Made by a program: the position numbers and the translations under genes. The notes under the pieces were generated by a model, which did not search any database, had not been told where the DNA came from, and saw only the letters and a program-made list of their open reading frames with translations. This document shows positions 18,486-30,419 of a stretch of DNA of 33,500 nt, piece after piece; within the stretch, counting starts at the first letter, position 1; each line of letters begins with the position of its first letter. This DNA comes from Rhodoplanes elegans (GTDB lineage: Bacteria; Pseudomonadota; Alphaproteobacteria; Rhizobiales; Xanthobacteraceae), in NCBI RefSeq assembly GCF_016653355.1, contig NZ_NHSK01000081.1, forward strand, positions 1 to 33,500, in the 5' to 3' direction.

Positions 18486-19649
18486 ATGACGTCTCGTCAC
18501 GTCCTTGTTCTCGCGGCCCTGCTCGCGACGACGCCCGTCGTCCCGGCCGCCGCGCAAGACACGATCAAGATCGGCTCCTCGCTCGGCCTCACCGGCTACG
18601 GGTCGATCACCGACGGCCACTGGCGCGAAGGGCTGGAGCTCGCCGTCGAGGCGCTCAACGCCAAGGGCGGCGTGCTCGGCAAGAAGCTGCAGCTCGTACA
18701 CGAGGACAACAAGTCGATCCCGCAGCAGGCCGTCCTCGTCTATCGGAAGATGATGACCGAGGACAAGGTCGTCGCCTTCGACAGCGGCTGCATCTCGGCC
18801 GGGAACTTCGCCGCCGCGAGCTTCGTCACGCGCGCCAAGCTGCCGATGATGCTCTGCTCGATCCTGCCGCAGCAGCCGGAGGAGCAGAAGTGGGCGTTCA
18901 GCTTCCTGCCGCCGCCCAAGTTCGAGGTCGACTCGCGCTACGAGTTCCTGAAGAGCAAGACCGACATCCGCAAGGTCGGCATTCTCGGCGATCCGAGCCC
19001 CTACGGCTCGCTGATGCGCAAGTTCGCGCTGGAGGACGCCAAGGAGTTCGGGCTCGAGGTGGTGGCGAACGAGTCCTACCAGCAGGAGGACGCCGACTTC
19101 AGCGTCCAGATCGGCCGCATCAACGCCGCCGGCGCCGGCGCCATCATCATGATCGGCCAGGGCAACGCGGTGATCACGGTGGCCAAGAACATCAAGAGCC
19201 TCGGGCTCGACAAGATGCTTCTCCTCGGCAGCGTCAACGAGCGCGACCTGCTCGTCGAGGCCGGCCGGGTGCTGGGCGATCGTTATCTGTTCCCCTCGCC
19301 CATCATCCAGGTGGCGATCGACGACCTCGCCCTGATCACCGATCCCAAGGCGCGCGCCGCGGCGGAGGCCTTCATCACGCCCCTGAAGGCGAAGCACGGC
19401 GGCAAGATCGACACCTCGATGTCGTCGCGCGCCTGGGATTCGCTCCTGATGCTGGCGCAGGCCATGGAGGCTGCCAAGACGACCGAGGGGACGGCGGTGC
19501 GCGACGCCTTCGAGAAGATCGGCCCCTATGTGGGCGCCGGCGCCCCTTACGAGTTCTCGCCGACCCAGCATGTGGGCATCACCAAGAACCCCTACGTGAT
19601 CGCCTATGTGAAGGACGGCAAGCTGGCCATCAATCATGACGGCCGCTGA
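18486..19649 (+). CDS. ABC transporter periplasmic substrate-binding protein (LivK type)
   Basis: A 387-residue type I periplasmic binding protein. The signal peptide MTSRHVLVLAALLATTPVVP ends with a likely cut after AAA (before QDTIKIG). The mature start IKIGSSLGLTGYGSITDGHW, the VLGKKLQLVHEDNKSIPQQA region and the DFSVQIGRINAAGAGAIIMI segment are typical of the LIV/amide/aromatic-acid binding group. Its start has the strongest ribosome binding site of the cluster. Binding proteins of this type take amino acids, amides, urea or aromatic acids; context with hydrolase and aldolase genes suggests a non-amino-acid carbon source. It overlaps the next gene by 14 bases. Confidence 0.92.
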   Translation: MTSRHVLVLAALLATTPVVPAAAQDTIKIGSSLGLTGYGSITDGHWREGLELAVEALNAKGGVLGKKLQLVHEDNKSIPQQAVLVYRKMMTEDKVVAFDSGCISAGNFAAASFVTRAKLPMMLCSILPQQPEEQKWAFSFLPPPKFEVDSRYEFLKSKTDIRKVGILGDPSPYGSLMRKFALEDAKEFGLEVVANESYQQEDADFSVQIGRINAAGAGAIIMIGQGNAVITVAKNIKSLGLDKMLLLGSVNERDLLVEAGRVLGDRYLFPSPIIQVAIDDLALITDPKARAAAEAFITPLKAKHGGKIDTSMSSRAWDSLLMLAQAMEAAKTTEGTAVRDAFEKIGPYVGAGAPYEFSPTQHVGITKNPYVIAYVKDGKLAINHDGR

Positions 19650-20397
19650 CGCGACGCTCGTCGATGCGCGGCCGGCCGCCGACGGGCGGCCGCCGCTGAT
19701 CGAGGTCGCCGGCCTGTCTGCCAGCTACGGCCGCGTCGCGGCCCTGAAGCCGGTCGACCTGCGGGTCGGCGAAGGCGAGTTCGTCACCGTGCTGGGGCCG
19801 AACGGCGCCGGCAAGACGACGCTCCTGCGCGCCATCGCCCGGCTGGTGCCGGGCGCCGGGCGGATCAGCTTTCGCGGGCAGGACATCTCGGCACTGCCGA
19901 CCCACAAGGTCGCGCGGCTCGGTATCGTGATGGTGCAGGAGGGGCGCGGCCTGTTCGGCGAGATGACGGTGCGCGAGAACCTGCTGCTCGGCGCCTACGG
20001 CCTCGGCGGTGCCGGCGAGGAGATCGAGCGGCGCTTCGCGACGGTGTTCGAATTGTTCCCGAAGCTGCGGCTGCGCGCCGACCAGATCGCCGCCTCGATG
20101 TCGGGCGGCGAGCAGCAGATGCTCGCCGTCGGCCGCGCCCTGATGGCGGGGCCGCAGCTCCTGATGCTCGACGAGCCCTCGCTCGGCCTCGCCCCACGGG
20201 TCGCCTCCGGCATTCTCGACACGCTCGGCGAGCTCAACCGCAACGGCCTCGGCATCCTGCTGGTCGAGCAGAAGGCGCCGCTCGCGCTCAAGCTGGCGAA
20301 GCGCGTCTATGTCCTCGCCTCGGGCAGCGTCCGGGCCGAGCTTCCGGCGGACCAGATCGGATCGCACCATGACCTTGCCCGCTACTATTTCCACTAG
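19636..20397 (+). CDS. Branched-chain-type ABC transporter ATPase (LivF type)
   Basis: A 253-residue ATPase with Walker A GPNGAGKTT (about 56-64), Q-loop VMVQEGRGLFGEMTVRENLL (the QEGR form seen in LivF), signature SGGEQQMLAVGRALM and Walker B LLMLDEPSLGLAP. The VEQKAPLAL region takes the place of the H-loop as in other LivF proteins. The ATG lies inside the end of the binding-protein gene and the 3' end overlaps the permease by 29 bases, so translation is coupled. A 15-20-residue N-terminal extension precedes the domain. Confidence 0.93.
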   Translation: MTAADATLVDARPAADGRPPLIEVAGLSASYGRVAALKPVDLRVGEGEFVTVLGPNGAGKTTLLRAIARLVPGAGRISFRGQDISALPTHKVARLGIVMVQEGRGLFGEMTVRENLLLGAYGLGGAGEEIERRFATVFELFPKLRLRADQIAASMSGGEQQMLAVGRALMAGPQLLMLDEPSLGLAPRVASGILDTLGELNRNGLGILLVEQKAPLALKLAKRVYVLASGSVRAELPADQIGSHHDLARYYFH

Positions 20398-21355
20398 GCT
20401 CGGCCGCGTCGGCTGGGTCGGGATCGGCGCCGCCGTCCTGATCGCGCTGCTGTTCGGCTTCGTGTTCCTGCGCGGCGGCTATCTGCTCACCGTGATGCAG
20501 CTCGCGATGATCTACGGCCTGTTTTGCGTCGGGCTGAACTTCTTCATGGGCTACACGGGCCAGGCGTCGTTCGGGCAGAACGCCTTCGCGGCGATCGGCG
20601 GCTACGGCTCGGCCATCCTGTGCGTCCAGTACGGCCTCCCGCCGATCCTGGCGCTCGTCGTCGCGATGGCGATCGCCGGCGTCGCGGCCCTGGTCGTCGG
20701 TTGGCCGACACTGCGGCTGCGCGGCCACTATCTGGCGATGGCCACCTTCGCGCTCGGCCTGATCACCTACGACGTCTCGGTGCAGTGGGAGAGCCTGACC
20801 AAAGGCTACATGGGCTACGCGGGCATTCCGCCGCTCGGCATCGGCCCCTACGAGATCGACGACGAACGGGCGAAGCTCGTCTGCCTGATGGTGATCCTGC
20901 TCTTCGGTCTGTGGATCTCCAACCGGCTGCGCGACTCCCGCTTCGGCCGCGCGCTGCGGGCGATCTCGACCAGCGAGCCCGGCGCCGCCGCGCTCGGCAT
21001 CCGCATCCCGCGCTACAAGCTCGCCGCCTTCGTCATCGCCGCGCTCTACGCCTCTGCGGCCGGCTCGCTGTTCGCCCACGTCGTCGGCTTCATCAGCCCG
21101 GAGGTGTTCGGGCTGCAGATGGTCGTCGTCACCTTCACGATGCTCTATGTCGGCGGCATCGGCACCGTGCTCGGCCCGGCGATCGGCGCCGTCGTCGCCT
21201 CGCTGCTGCCCGAGGTGGTGCGTGGCACCGGCCGCTTCCAGGACATCGCCTATGCGCTCGTCCTGCTGGTGCTGCTCGTCTACGCCCCCAAGGGCCTTTC
21301 GGCGCTGTCCGGCCTCGGCCGGCCGCGCGCTGCCACGCCGCAGGCGGGGAGCTGA
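20369..21355 (+). CDS. Branched-chain-type ABC transporter permease (LivM type)
   Basis: A 328-residue inner-membrane permease with about nine hydrophobic segments. The LivM signature GLFCVGLNFFMGYTGQASFG (about 50-69) and the EAA-like cytoplasmic loop SRFGRALRAISTSEPGAAAL with GIRIPRYKLAAF are present. The ATG at 20369 lies within the LivF gene. The gene ends three bases before the next start. Confidence 0.93.
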   Translation: MTLPATISTRLGRVGWVGIGAAVLIALLFGFVFLRGGYLLTVMQLAMIYGLFCVGLNFFMGYTGQASFGQNAFAAIGGYGSAILCVQYGLPPILALVVAMAIAGVAALVVGWPTLRLRGHYLAMATFALGLITYDVSVQWESLTKGYMGYAGIPPLGIGPYEIDDERAKLVCLMVILLFGLWISNRLRDSRFGRALRAISTSEPGAAALGIRIPRYKLAAFVIAALYASAAGSLFAHVVGFISPEVFGLQMVVVTFTMLYVGGIGTVLGPAIGAVVASLLPEVVRGTGRFQDIAYALVLLVLLVYAPKGLSALSGLGRPRAATPQAGS

Positions 21356-21358
21356 GCC

Positions 21359-22141
21359 ATGGCGCTGCTCTCGGTGCGCGGCCTGACCAAGCGCTTCGCC
21401 GGCCTCACCGCCGTCAACGCCATCGATCTCGACGTGCCGGAGGGCAGCCTGTTCGCCGTCATCGGCCCGAACGGTGCCGGCAAGACGACGTTCTTCAACA
21501 TGGTGTCGGGCTTCCTGCCGCCGACCGAAGGCACCATCGCGTTCGCCGGCGCGGACATCACGAGGTTGCGCCAGGACCGCATCGCCGCCGCCGGCCTGGT
21601 GCGCACCTTCCAGCTCGTCCAGCTGTTCAAGGGGCTCACGGTCGCCGAGAACGTCGAGGTCGGCTTCCATCTCGCGACCCGCGGCGGCGTCACGGCCGCG
21701 CTCTTGCGCCCGTCCTGGTTCCGCCGCCAGGAGGCCGACGTGCACGCGCGGGCACGCGAGCTGCTCGCCTTCGTCGGCCTCGGCGCCGTCGCCGACCAGG
21801 ACGCCGAGCTCCTGCCCTACGGCCAGCAGCGTCTGCTCGAGGTCGCCCGTGCCCTCGCCGCGAAGCCGCGGCTCCTCCTGCTCGACGAGCCCGCCGCCGG
21901 CCTCAACGCGCACGAAACCGATGCGCTCGCCGAGGTCATCCAGGAGCTGAACCGCAAAGGAACCACCGTGCTGTTGATCGAACACGACATGGCCCTGGTG
22001 ACGCGCATCGCGCACCGCATCGCCGTGCTCGACTTCGGCTGCAAGATCGCCGAGGGCACGCCCGACGAGATCAAGCGCCACCCCGACGTGATCGCCGCCT
22101 ATCTGGGCGCCGAGGAGACCCCGGAGGCCGCCCATGCCTAG
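21359..22141 (+). CDS. Branched-chain-type ABC transporter ATPase (LivG type)
   Basis: A 260-residue ATPase with Walker A GPNGAGKTT (about 38-46), Q-loop LVRTFQLVQLFKGLTVAENV, the modified signature LPYGQQRLLEVARALA usual for LivG, Walker B LLLLDEPAAGLN and H-loop LLIEHDM. It works with the LivF-type ATPase on the same permease pair. It overlaps the LivH-type gene by eight bases. Confidence 0.93.
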   Translation: MALLSVRGLTKRFAGLTAVNAIDLDVPEGSLFAVIGPNGAGKTTFFNMVSGFLPPTEGTIAFAGADITRLRQDRIAAAGLVRTFQLVQLFKGLTVAENVEVGFHLATRGGVTAALLRPSWFRRQEADVHARARELLAFVGLGAVADQDAELLPYGQQRLLEVARALAAKPRLLLLDEPAAGLNAHETDALAEVIQELNRKGTTVLLIEHDMALVTRIAHRIAVLDFGCKIAEGTPDEIKRHPDVIAAYLGAEETPEAAHA

Positions 22142-23021
22142 CCTCGTCGAGCTGGTCCAGAGCCTCGTCAACGGCGTCGGCATCGGCCTCGTCTACGGGC
22201 TGATCGCCATCGGGTTCTGCGTCATCTACAACGCCAGCGGCATCGTCAACTTCGCCCAGGGCGTGTTCGTGATGCTGGGCGGCATGTTCACCCATGCGTT
22301 CCTGATCAAGCTCGGCTGGCCGCTCGCCGTGGCGGCGCTGGTCAGCATCGTGGCGGTCGCCGCCATCGGCGTCGTCGTGCACGTCGCCGTGGTGCGGCCG
22401 ATGTGGAACCGCAAGGCACCGCTGTTCGCCATCATCCTCGCGACGCTCGCGGTTCAGCTGCTGATCGAGCAGATCGTGATCCTCACCATGGGCGACCAGC
22501 CGCGCACCTATCCGGATTTCACGCCCGGCGGCCCCCTGAAGCTGGGCGACATCGCGATCAGCTACCAGCTGTTCTGGATTCTCGGCTGCGGTGCCTTGAT
22601 GGTGGCGCTGCTCACCCTGTTCTTCACCCGCACCCGGGCCGGGCGGGCGCTGCGCGCCTGCTCGCAGAACCGCGAGGCGGCGGCCCTGCTCGGCATCCCG
22701 GTCGACGCCATGCTGATGCTGTCCTTCGCGCTCTCGGCGGCGCTCGGAGCGGCCGCCGGCATCCTGATCACGCCGACCCAGTACACGGCCTACGGGGTCG
22801 GCGCGCCGTTCGGCACCAACGGCTTCATCGCGGCGATCATCGGCGGCTTCGGCAGCGCGCCGGCGGCGCTGCTCGGCGGCGTGCTGCTCGGCGTCGTGCA
22901 ATCCGCCGCCATCGTGGTGGTCGGCGCCGGCTACAAGAACGTCGTCGCCCTCACGGTGCTGCTGATCGTCCTGTTGTTCTTCCCGCAGGGCCTCTTCGGC
23001 GGCCGCGGCAAGAAGGCGTGA
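22134..23021 (+). CDS. Branched-chain-type ABC transporter permease (LivH type)
   Basis: A 295-residue inner-membrane permease with about eight hydrophobic segments. The LivH-type start SLVNGVGIGLVYGLIAIGFC with VIYNASGIVNFAQGVFVMLG (about 10-49) is clear, as is the EAA-like loop TRAGRALRACSQNREAAALL. It completes a five-gene importer in the order K-F-M-G-H. Order and overlaps indicate one transcript with the upstream binding protein. Confidence 0.93.
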   Translation: MPSLVELVQSLVNGVGIGLVYGLIAIGFCVIYNASGIVNFAQGVFVMLGGMFTHAFLIKLGWPLAVAALVSIVAVAAIGVVVHVAVVRPMWNRKAPLFAIILATLAVQLLIEQIVILTMGDQPRTYPDFTPGGPLKLGDIAISYQLFWILGCGALMVALLTLFFTRTRAGRALRACSQNREAAALLGIPVDAMLMLSFALSAALGAAAGILITPTQYTAYGVGAPFGTNGFIAAIIGGFGSAPAALLGGVLLGVVQSAAIVVVGAGYKNVVALTVLLIVLLFFPQGLFGGRGKKA

Positions 23022-23064
23022 CGGCCGCGACCACCGCGGCTGCCCTCGTCAGGAGAGCTCAGGA

Positions 23065-23751
23065 ATGCATGTCCTTCTCGTCACCGCCCATCCCGAGCCG
23101 ACCTCGTTCACGGCCGCCCTCACCGCGACGGCGGCCGACGCGCTGCGCGAGGCCGGCCACACCGTGGAGGTGTCGGATCTCTACGGCGAAGGCTTCGACC
23201 CGGTCGCCGGGCGGCACGACTTCGTCGAGACCGCCGAACCGGCGCGGTTCCACTATCAGACCGAGCAGGGCCACGCCCACGCGACCGGCACCTTCGCGCC
23301 CGACATCGCGCGCGAGCAGGAGCGCTTCCTGCGCGCCGATCTGGTCGTGTGGCTCTATCCGATCTGGTGGGGCAACGTGCCGGCGATCGTGAAGGGCTGG
23401 TTCGACCGCGTGCTCGCCTTCGGCTTCGCCTATGCGGACGGAAAGCGCTTCGACACCGGCTTCTTTCCTCAAAAGAAGGGCCTGCTGTGCCTGACCACGG
23501 GCGGCACGCGCGAGCGCTTCTCGCGCGACGGGGTCTACGGCGAGCTCGATCAGGTGCTGTGGCCGGTGCAGCGGCTGGTGATCGAGTATCTCGGCATGCA
23601 GGCGCAGGAGCCCTTCGTCGCCTATGCGGCGCCCCGCGTCGACCAGGCGACGCGCGAAAACTATCTCGCGGCGTGGCGCGACCGCATCCTGGCGGTCGCC
23701 GGGCCGGCGCCGGCCACCGCATCGCTCGAAGCCGAGGCGTCGCCACAATGA
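23065..23751 (+). CDS. Flavodoxin-fold NAD(P)H dehydrogenase (quinone) family protein
   Basis: A 228-residue protein of the NQO/MdaB/Flavodoxin_2 group, which carries FMN or FAD and reduces quinones or related acceptors with two electrons. The N-terminal flavin phosphate loop is VLLVTAHPEPTSFTAAL, the family core is LVVWLYPIWWGNVPAIVKGW with FDRVLAFGFAY (about 92-121), followed by LCLTTGGTRERFSRDG. Start supported by GGAG 43-58 bases after the permease gene. It may detoxify quinones or reduce an intermediate of the pathway; context alone cannot decide. Confidence 0.88.
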   Translation: MHVLLVTAHPEPTSFTAALTATAADALREAGHTVEVSDLYGEGFDPVAGRHDFVETAEPARFHYQTEQGHAHATGTFAPDIAREQERFLRADLVVWLYPIWWGNVPAIVKGWFDRVLAFGFAYADGKRFDTGFFPQKKGLLCLTTGGTRERFSRDGVYGELDQVLWPVQRLVIEYLGMQAQEPFVAYAAPRVDQATRENYLAAWRDRILAVAGPAPATASLEAEASPQ

Positions 23752-23803
23752 TTCCCCGGCCGAGCGGCCGGGATCGACGGATTGCAATGAAAGGAACTCG
23801 ATC

Positions 23804-24553
23804 GTGACGGACGACACCTCGTTGCGCGGCAAGGCCGCGCTCATCACGGGCGGCTCGCGCGGCATCGGCGCCGGCATCGCCCGGCGGCTCGCCGGCGCCG
23901 GCGCCGCGGTGGCGATCAACTACAAGTCCCGCCGCGACGCGGCCGACGCACTGGTCGCCGAGATCGCGGCGGCGGGCGGGCAGGCCGTCGCGGTCGGGGG
24001 CGACATCGCCGACCAGAACGCGGTGCAAAGACTGGTCGACGACACCGTCGCCCGGCTCGGCCGTCTCGACATCCTGGTCAACTGCGCCGGCATCGGGATC
24101 TACAAGCCGCTCGGCGCCATGGACGCCGCCTTCGTGCGCGACACCCTCGACGCCAACGTGCTGGGTCCCGTGCTGGTCGCCCAGGCCGCGCTGCCGCACC
24201 TCCCCTCGCCGGGCGGCCGCATCGTCAACATCGCCTCGGCGCTCGCCTACCGGCCGATCCCGACCACCTCGGTCTACTCGGCCTCCAAGGCCGCCGTGAT
24301 CACGCTGACCCACGCCTGGGCCAAGGAGCTCGGCCCGAAGGGCATCACGGTCAACGCCATCGCGCCCGGCGTGATCGAGACCGACATGACCACGGCGATC
24401 ATCGCCGAGCGCGGCGCCGGGATCGTCGCGACGACGCCGCTCGGCCGCATCGGCCAGCCCGACGACATCGCCGGCATCGCGCTCTTCCTGTGCTCCGCCG
24501 CGGCTGGCTGGGTCACCGGCCGCACCATCGTGGCCGACGGCGGCGTGACCTGA
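23804..24553 (+). CDS. Short-chain dehydrogenase/reductase (SDR)
   Basis: A 249-residue classical SDR. Residues seen are the cofactor motif TGGSRGIGAGIA (about 14-25), NAG as NCAGIG (about 89), the catalytic Ser in NIASALAY and the YSASK motif in SVYSASKAAV, and IAPGVIETDM. The sequence NYKSRRD after the second strand suggests NADP preference. I start at GTG 23804 with AAGGA (23791-23795) upstream; the upstream open frame is a shadow of the previous gene. A six-codon ORF (23787-23807) overlaps this start and may only be chance. It is the last gene of the second cluster and could reduce or oxidise an alcohol or keto intermediate. Confidence 0.9.
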   Translation: MTDDTSLRGKAALITGGSRGIGAGIARRLAGAGAAVAINYKSRRDAADALVAEIAAAGGQAVAVGGDIADQNAVQRLVDDTVARLGRLDILVNCAGIGIYKPLGAMDAAFVRDTLDANVLGPVLVAQAALPHLPSPGGRIVNIASALAYRPIPTTSVYSASKAAVITLTHAWAKELGPKGITVNAIAPGVIETDMTTAIIAERGAGIVATTPLGRIGQPDDIAGIALFLCSAAAGWVTGRTIVADGGVT

Positions 24554-24561
24554 GGCGAGAC

Positions 24562-24588
24562 GCCGGCGCCTCGCCCGCCGGCTTGTGT
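24562..24588 (+). terminator. Likely terminator of the second cluster
   Basis: GCCGGCG-cctcgcc-CGCCGGC is a perfect 7-bp stem with a 7-base loop, followed by TTGTGT. It lies nine bases after the SDR stop. The T tract is weak, so efficiency is uncertain. Confidence 0.5.
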
Positions 24589-24748
24589 CGGCCAGCGGAC
24601 TCGGACGCCACGGCGGCGACGTAACGCCGCGAAGCTAGACGAAGGAACCCCTCGAAGGCAGTCGGCCACCGTCCTATGATCTGGACGGCCGATGCCGCGG
24701 CGTGCGACGACCGGATCGAGGCCGAGCGGCATCGGCGAAGGGCTCGCC

Positions 24749-27766
<3,018 letters not shown>

Positions 27767-28518
27767 CCGACGCCGCGCACGCTCTTGATGAGGGTCGGCG
27801 CCTCGCCGGGCGGCTCGATCTTGCGGCGAAGCCGCGCCACGTGCCCGTCGACGGTGCGGTCGAGCGGCTCCCAGCGCCGACCGACGATCGCGAGCGAGAT
27901 CTCGTCGCGGCTCAGCACCCGGTTCGGGCAGCGCAGGAACAGATCGAGCAGGCGGATCTCGGTGTCGGTCAGCTCGAGCGCCGACCCCGCCGGATCGCGC
28001 AGCTCGCGCCGGCCCATGTCGAGAACGCCGGCGGCGAAGCGATGCCGGCGGTTCGTCGGCCCGTCGTGCTCCGGGGAGGTCTGCAGGCCGGTGTAGTGGC
28101 GCAGCACGGTGCGGATGCGCAGCACCACCTCGCGAATGTGGAACGGCTTGGTGATGTAGTCGTCGGCGCCGTGCTCGAGCCCGGTGACCCGGTCGACCGG
28201 CTCACCGCGCGCCGTGATCATCACGATCGGCAGGTTCCGGCGCGCGCGGATCTCGTTGGCGAGCGACAGCCCGTCGTCGCGGCCGAGCCCGAGATCGAGC
28301 GTGATGAGACGGATCGGCTCGGCGTCGAGGGCCTCGAGCAGCGACTTCTTGCCGGCCGCCTCGCGCACCGCGAATCCCTCGGCCTCGAGCCCCTTGCGCA
28401 GGACCTCGCGCACCGCCTCGTCGTCGTCGACGACCAGGATGGCTGGCGTTCCGCTCATTCTTGTCGTGCCTTCGCGCACGCCTGCCGGCCGATGATGCCC
28501 GCTTTCGGTGAGGATCCC

Positions 28519-28547
28519 GTTTAAGCGAACCGTGCGGGCGCACGCAA
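28519..28547 (-). promoter_or_regulatory. Possible sigma-70 promoter of the OmpR-type regulator
   Basis: On the minus strand TTGCGT (complement of 28542-28547), 17 bases, then TTAAAC (complement of 28519-28524) lie about 60 bases before the regulator start. The match to consensus is partial. The 444-base gap 28459-28902 shows nothing else that I can support. Confidence 0.25.
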
Positions 28548-28902
28548 GACATCCCGGCGATCCGTACAAATCTGCACAAACCCGGTCTTCCACCGGAGCG
28601 CCCCGGCATGGTCAATTACCGTCGACACGCTCGCGTCGGATGCCGCCAGGGTCCGTTCGACAGGCGCCGGTCCGTCTCCGGATGATCCGCGGTTCGGATC
28701 GTCCGTTTTTCGAGGCCCTGGGACCACCCGAGTCTCGGTCGAGATCGGCGCCTCCGCGCGAGCAGCCGCGCCGTCTTTTCGATGGCGCCGCGCAGCCCGG
28801 CGGCCGCGACGTGCATGCGGAACTTCCGCCGGCGAGAGCCTCCGTCGGCGAGTTCCGAACGATACGCCTCTGCGGACCGAACAGGGACATGGAGCAGCCG
28901 TC

Positions 28903-29148
28903 ATGGACAGAGTGGTCGCTCTCGGAAAGGTCGATGCGTTCGAGCCCGAAGTGATCGACGCGATGTCGGTCGCCATCGACCGCGTCTGCGGATCCCTGCA
29001 TGTCCCTCATTCGGCGGTCGGAGCGCGCGGCCTGATCGCCCGGCGCGTGATGGAGCTCGCGCGCCACGGGGAACGCGACGCCATCCGGCTGAGCGAGGCC
29101 GTGCTCGGCGAGCTGAAGCGGCAGTTCGAGGAACTTCCGCACGATTGA
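28903..29148 (+). CDS. Small protein of unknown function
   Basis: An 81-residue soluble protein that I do not recognise as a named family. It is largely helical, with a middle stretch ARGLIARRVMELARHGERDA and an end LSEAVLGELKRQFEELP. Similar short acidic-basic helical proteins are common as uncharacterised genes in Rhizobiales. The ATG at 28903 has GGAG about nine bases upstream. Codon use matches the host genes, which supports a real gene. It stands alone between the OmpR-type regulator and the Crp/Fnr-type gene. Confidence 0.65.
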   Translation: MDRVVALGKVDAFEPEVIDAMSVAIDRVCGSLHVPHSAVGARGLIARRVMELARHGERDAIRLSEAVLGELKRQFEELPHD

Positions 29149-29232
29149 GCGATTGACGTCGAGGGCCCACCCGCGAACCCGTTCGCATCGGCGCCGGTCC
29201 CTCGGGCGACGACCAAGTCGAGGAGCGCGAGA

Positions 29233-30039
29233 GTGGCGAGCATGATCAACGATTTCAGCGGCCCGGCCTCGATCTCGGGGCTAGCGTTGCGGCGGCAGTC
29301 CGTACAGACGGACGACGTGGCGGCGAACCGCATTCTCGGCGGCCTCTCGGCCACGGCTCGCGACCGTCTCGCCCCGCATGTCAGGGTCCGGGCGGCCCGC
29401 GAAGGCGCGACGCTGTGGGAGACCGGGACGCGGTCCGATCGCGTCCACTTCCCCCTCACGGCCATGGTGTCGCTCGTTCTGCGGGCGGGCAGCGGTGCGG
29501 ATCTCGAGGTCGGCAGCGTCGGCCTTGAGGGCGCCTGTGGCTTCGACACCGATCTGTTCCCCGGCGCCGTACGCCCGGTCGTGCGGATCGGCGGCCTGAT
29601 CGCCAGCCTGCCGGCGCGGGAGTTCGACGCCGCCGCGCGGGATTGCCCCGAGCTCTGCCGCATCGCCCCGGCCTGCACGGCCTGGCTGCTCGCCCAGGCG
29701 CAGCAGATCGCGGTGTGCAACGCGACCCACACGGCCGAGCAGCGCTTCGCCCGCTGGCTCGCCCGCGCCGCCCAGGCGACCGGCCGCGACACCGTCGCGG
29801 TGACGCAGGAGACGGTCGCCGAGCTCCTCGGCCTGCGGCGGACGACCGTCACGCTGATCGCCCAGACCCTGCAGACGGCCGGGATCATCCGCTACCGGCG
29901 CGGCATCATCGCGATCATCGATCCCGCAGGCCTGCAGGCCGCCGCCTGTCCGTGCGGCGAGACGCTCGGTCCGGCGTTCCAGCCGGCCGATCTCCTCGCG
30001 GCGGCGAGCCATCCGATCGGTCCCGAAGCCTGCGCCTGA
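29233..30039 (+). CDS. Crp/Fnr-family transcription regulator
   Basis: A 268-residue regulator. The N-terminal half (about 30-150) is a cyclic-nucleotide-binding-like barrel (GATLWETGTRSDRVHFPLTA, VGSVGLEGACGFDTD) without the residues needed to bind cAMP. The C-terminal winged helix-turn-helix is VTQETVAELLGLRRTTVTLI, followed by AGIIRYRRGIIAIID. No Fnr-type N-terminal cysteine cluster is present; three cysteines near 130-150 and two near the end (CPCGE) are noted. The GTG at 29233 follows GAGGAG (29219-29225 region); an ATG at 29242 would remove three residues. It is the last host gene before the integrated element. Confidence 0.88.
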   Translation: MASMINDFSGPASISGLALRRQSVQTDDVAANRILGGLSATARDRLAPHVRVRAAREGATLWETGTRSDRVHFPLTAMVSLVLRAGSGADLEVGSVGLEGACGFDTDLFPGAVRPVVRIGGLIASLPAREFDAAARDCPELCRIAPACTAWLLAQAQQIAVCNATHTAEQRFARWLARAAQATGRDTVAVTQETVAELLGLRRTTVTLIAQTLQTAGIIRYRRGIIAIIDPAGLQAAACPCGETLGPAFQPADLLAAASHPIGPEACA

Positions 30040-30109
30040 GGAATCTTCTCGCGAGACGGCGGGCGGCCGTCGCCCGCGTCGCCGAACCGAGCCGAAGCGC
30101 CCGGCGCTA

Positions 30110-30145
30110 CGGCATCGGTCCGCGGCGCGGCATCGCTCCGCGGCG
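30110..30145. repeat. Short tandem repeat, two 18-base units
   Basis: CGGCATCGGTCCGCGGCG (30110-30127) is followed directly by a copy with one change (30128-30145). It lies in the 155-base gap between the Crp/Fnr-type gene and the tRNA fragment. No function is apparent. Confidence 0.55.
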
Positions 30146-30194
30146 CACCGCCGCGTCCGCCCGCTCTGCCGCCGGTCTCATGTCATTGATTTTC

Positions 30195-30240
30195 TGGCGC
30201 GCCCGACACGATTCGAACGTGTGACCTTTGCCTTCGGAGC
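30195..30240 (-). other. tRNA-Arg(CCG) 3' fragment: integration site (att)
   Basis: On the minus strand this reads as the 3' part of tRNA-Arg. It has the anticodon loop CTCCGAA with anticodon CCG (complement of 30235-30237), the T-arm ACACG-TTCGAAT-CGTGT, the acceptor strand CGGGCGC, discriminator G and encoded CCA (complement of 30195-30197). Bases beyond the anticodon loop (30241 on) do not restore the 5' half: the expected anticodon stem does not pair. This is the duplicated 3' end left by an integrase that uses a tRNA gene. The intact tRNA should lie at the far end of the element, to the right of the window. Confidence 0.85.
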
Positions 30241-30419
30241 AATTTAGGCTGCCTATCCGAAAAACGCGATAGGGCACGCCATGATACGCCATACACTTGA
30301 AGCTGCTGGATTTTTTGAAACGGCGGCACGACACATGTATCCGAATGTTTGCCCTGGCTTTCCTCCTGCTGCTTACGTGATGCTTACGCGGGAGCGACCG
30401 CTCATCCGGGAGGAGTGCC

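Noticed and set aside
23787-23807. Six-codon ORF (MKGTRS) whose stop overlaps the SDR start
   Set aside because: It could couple translation, but such short overlaps are frequent by chance and nothing else supports it.
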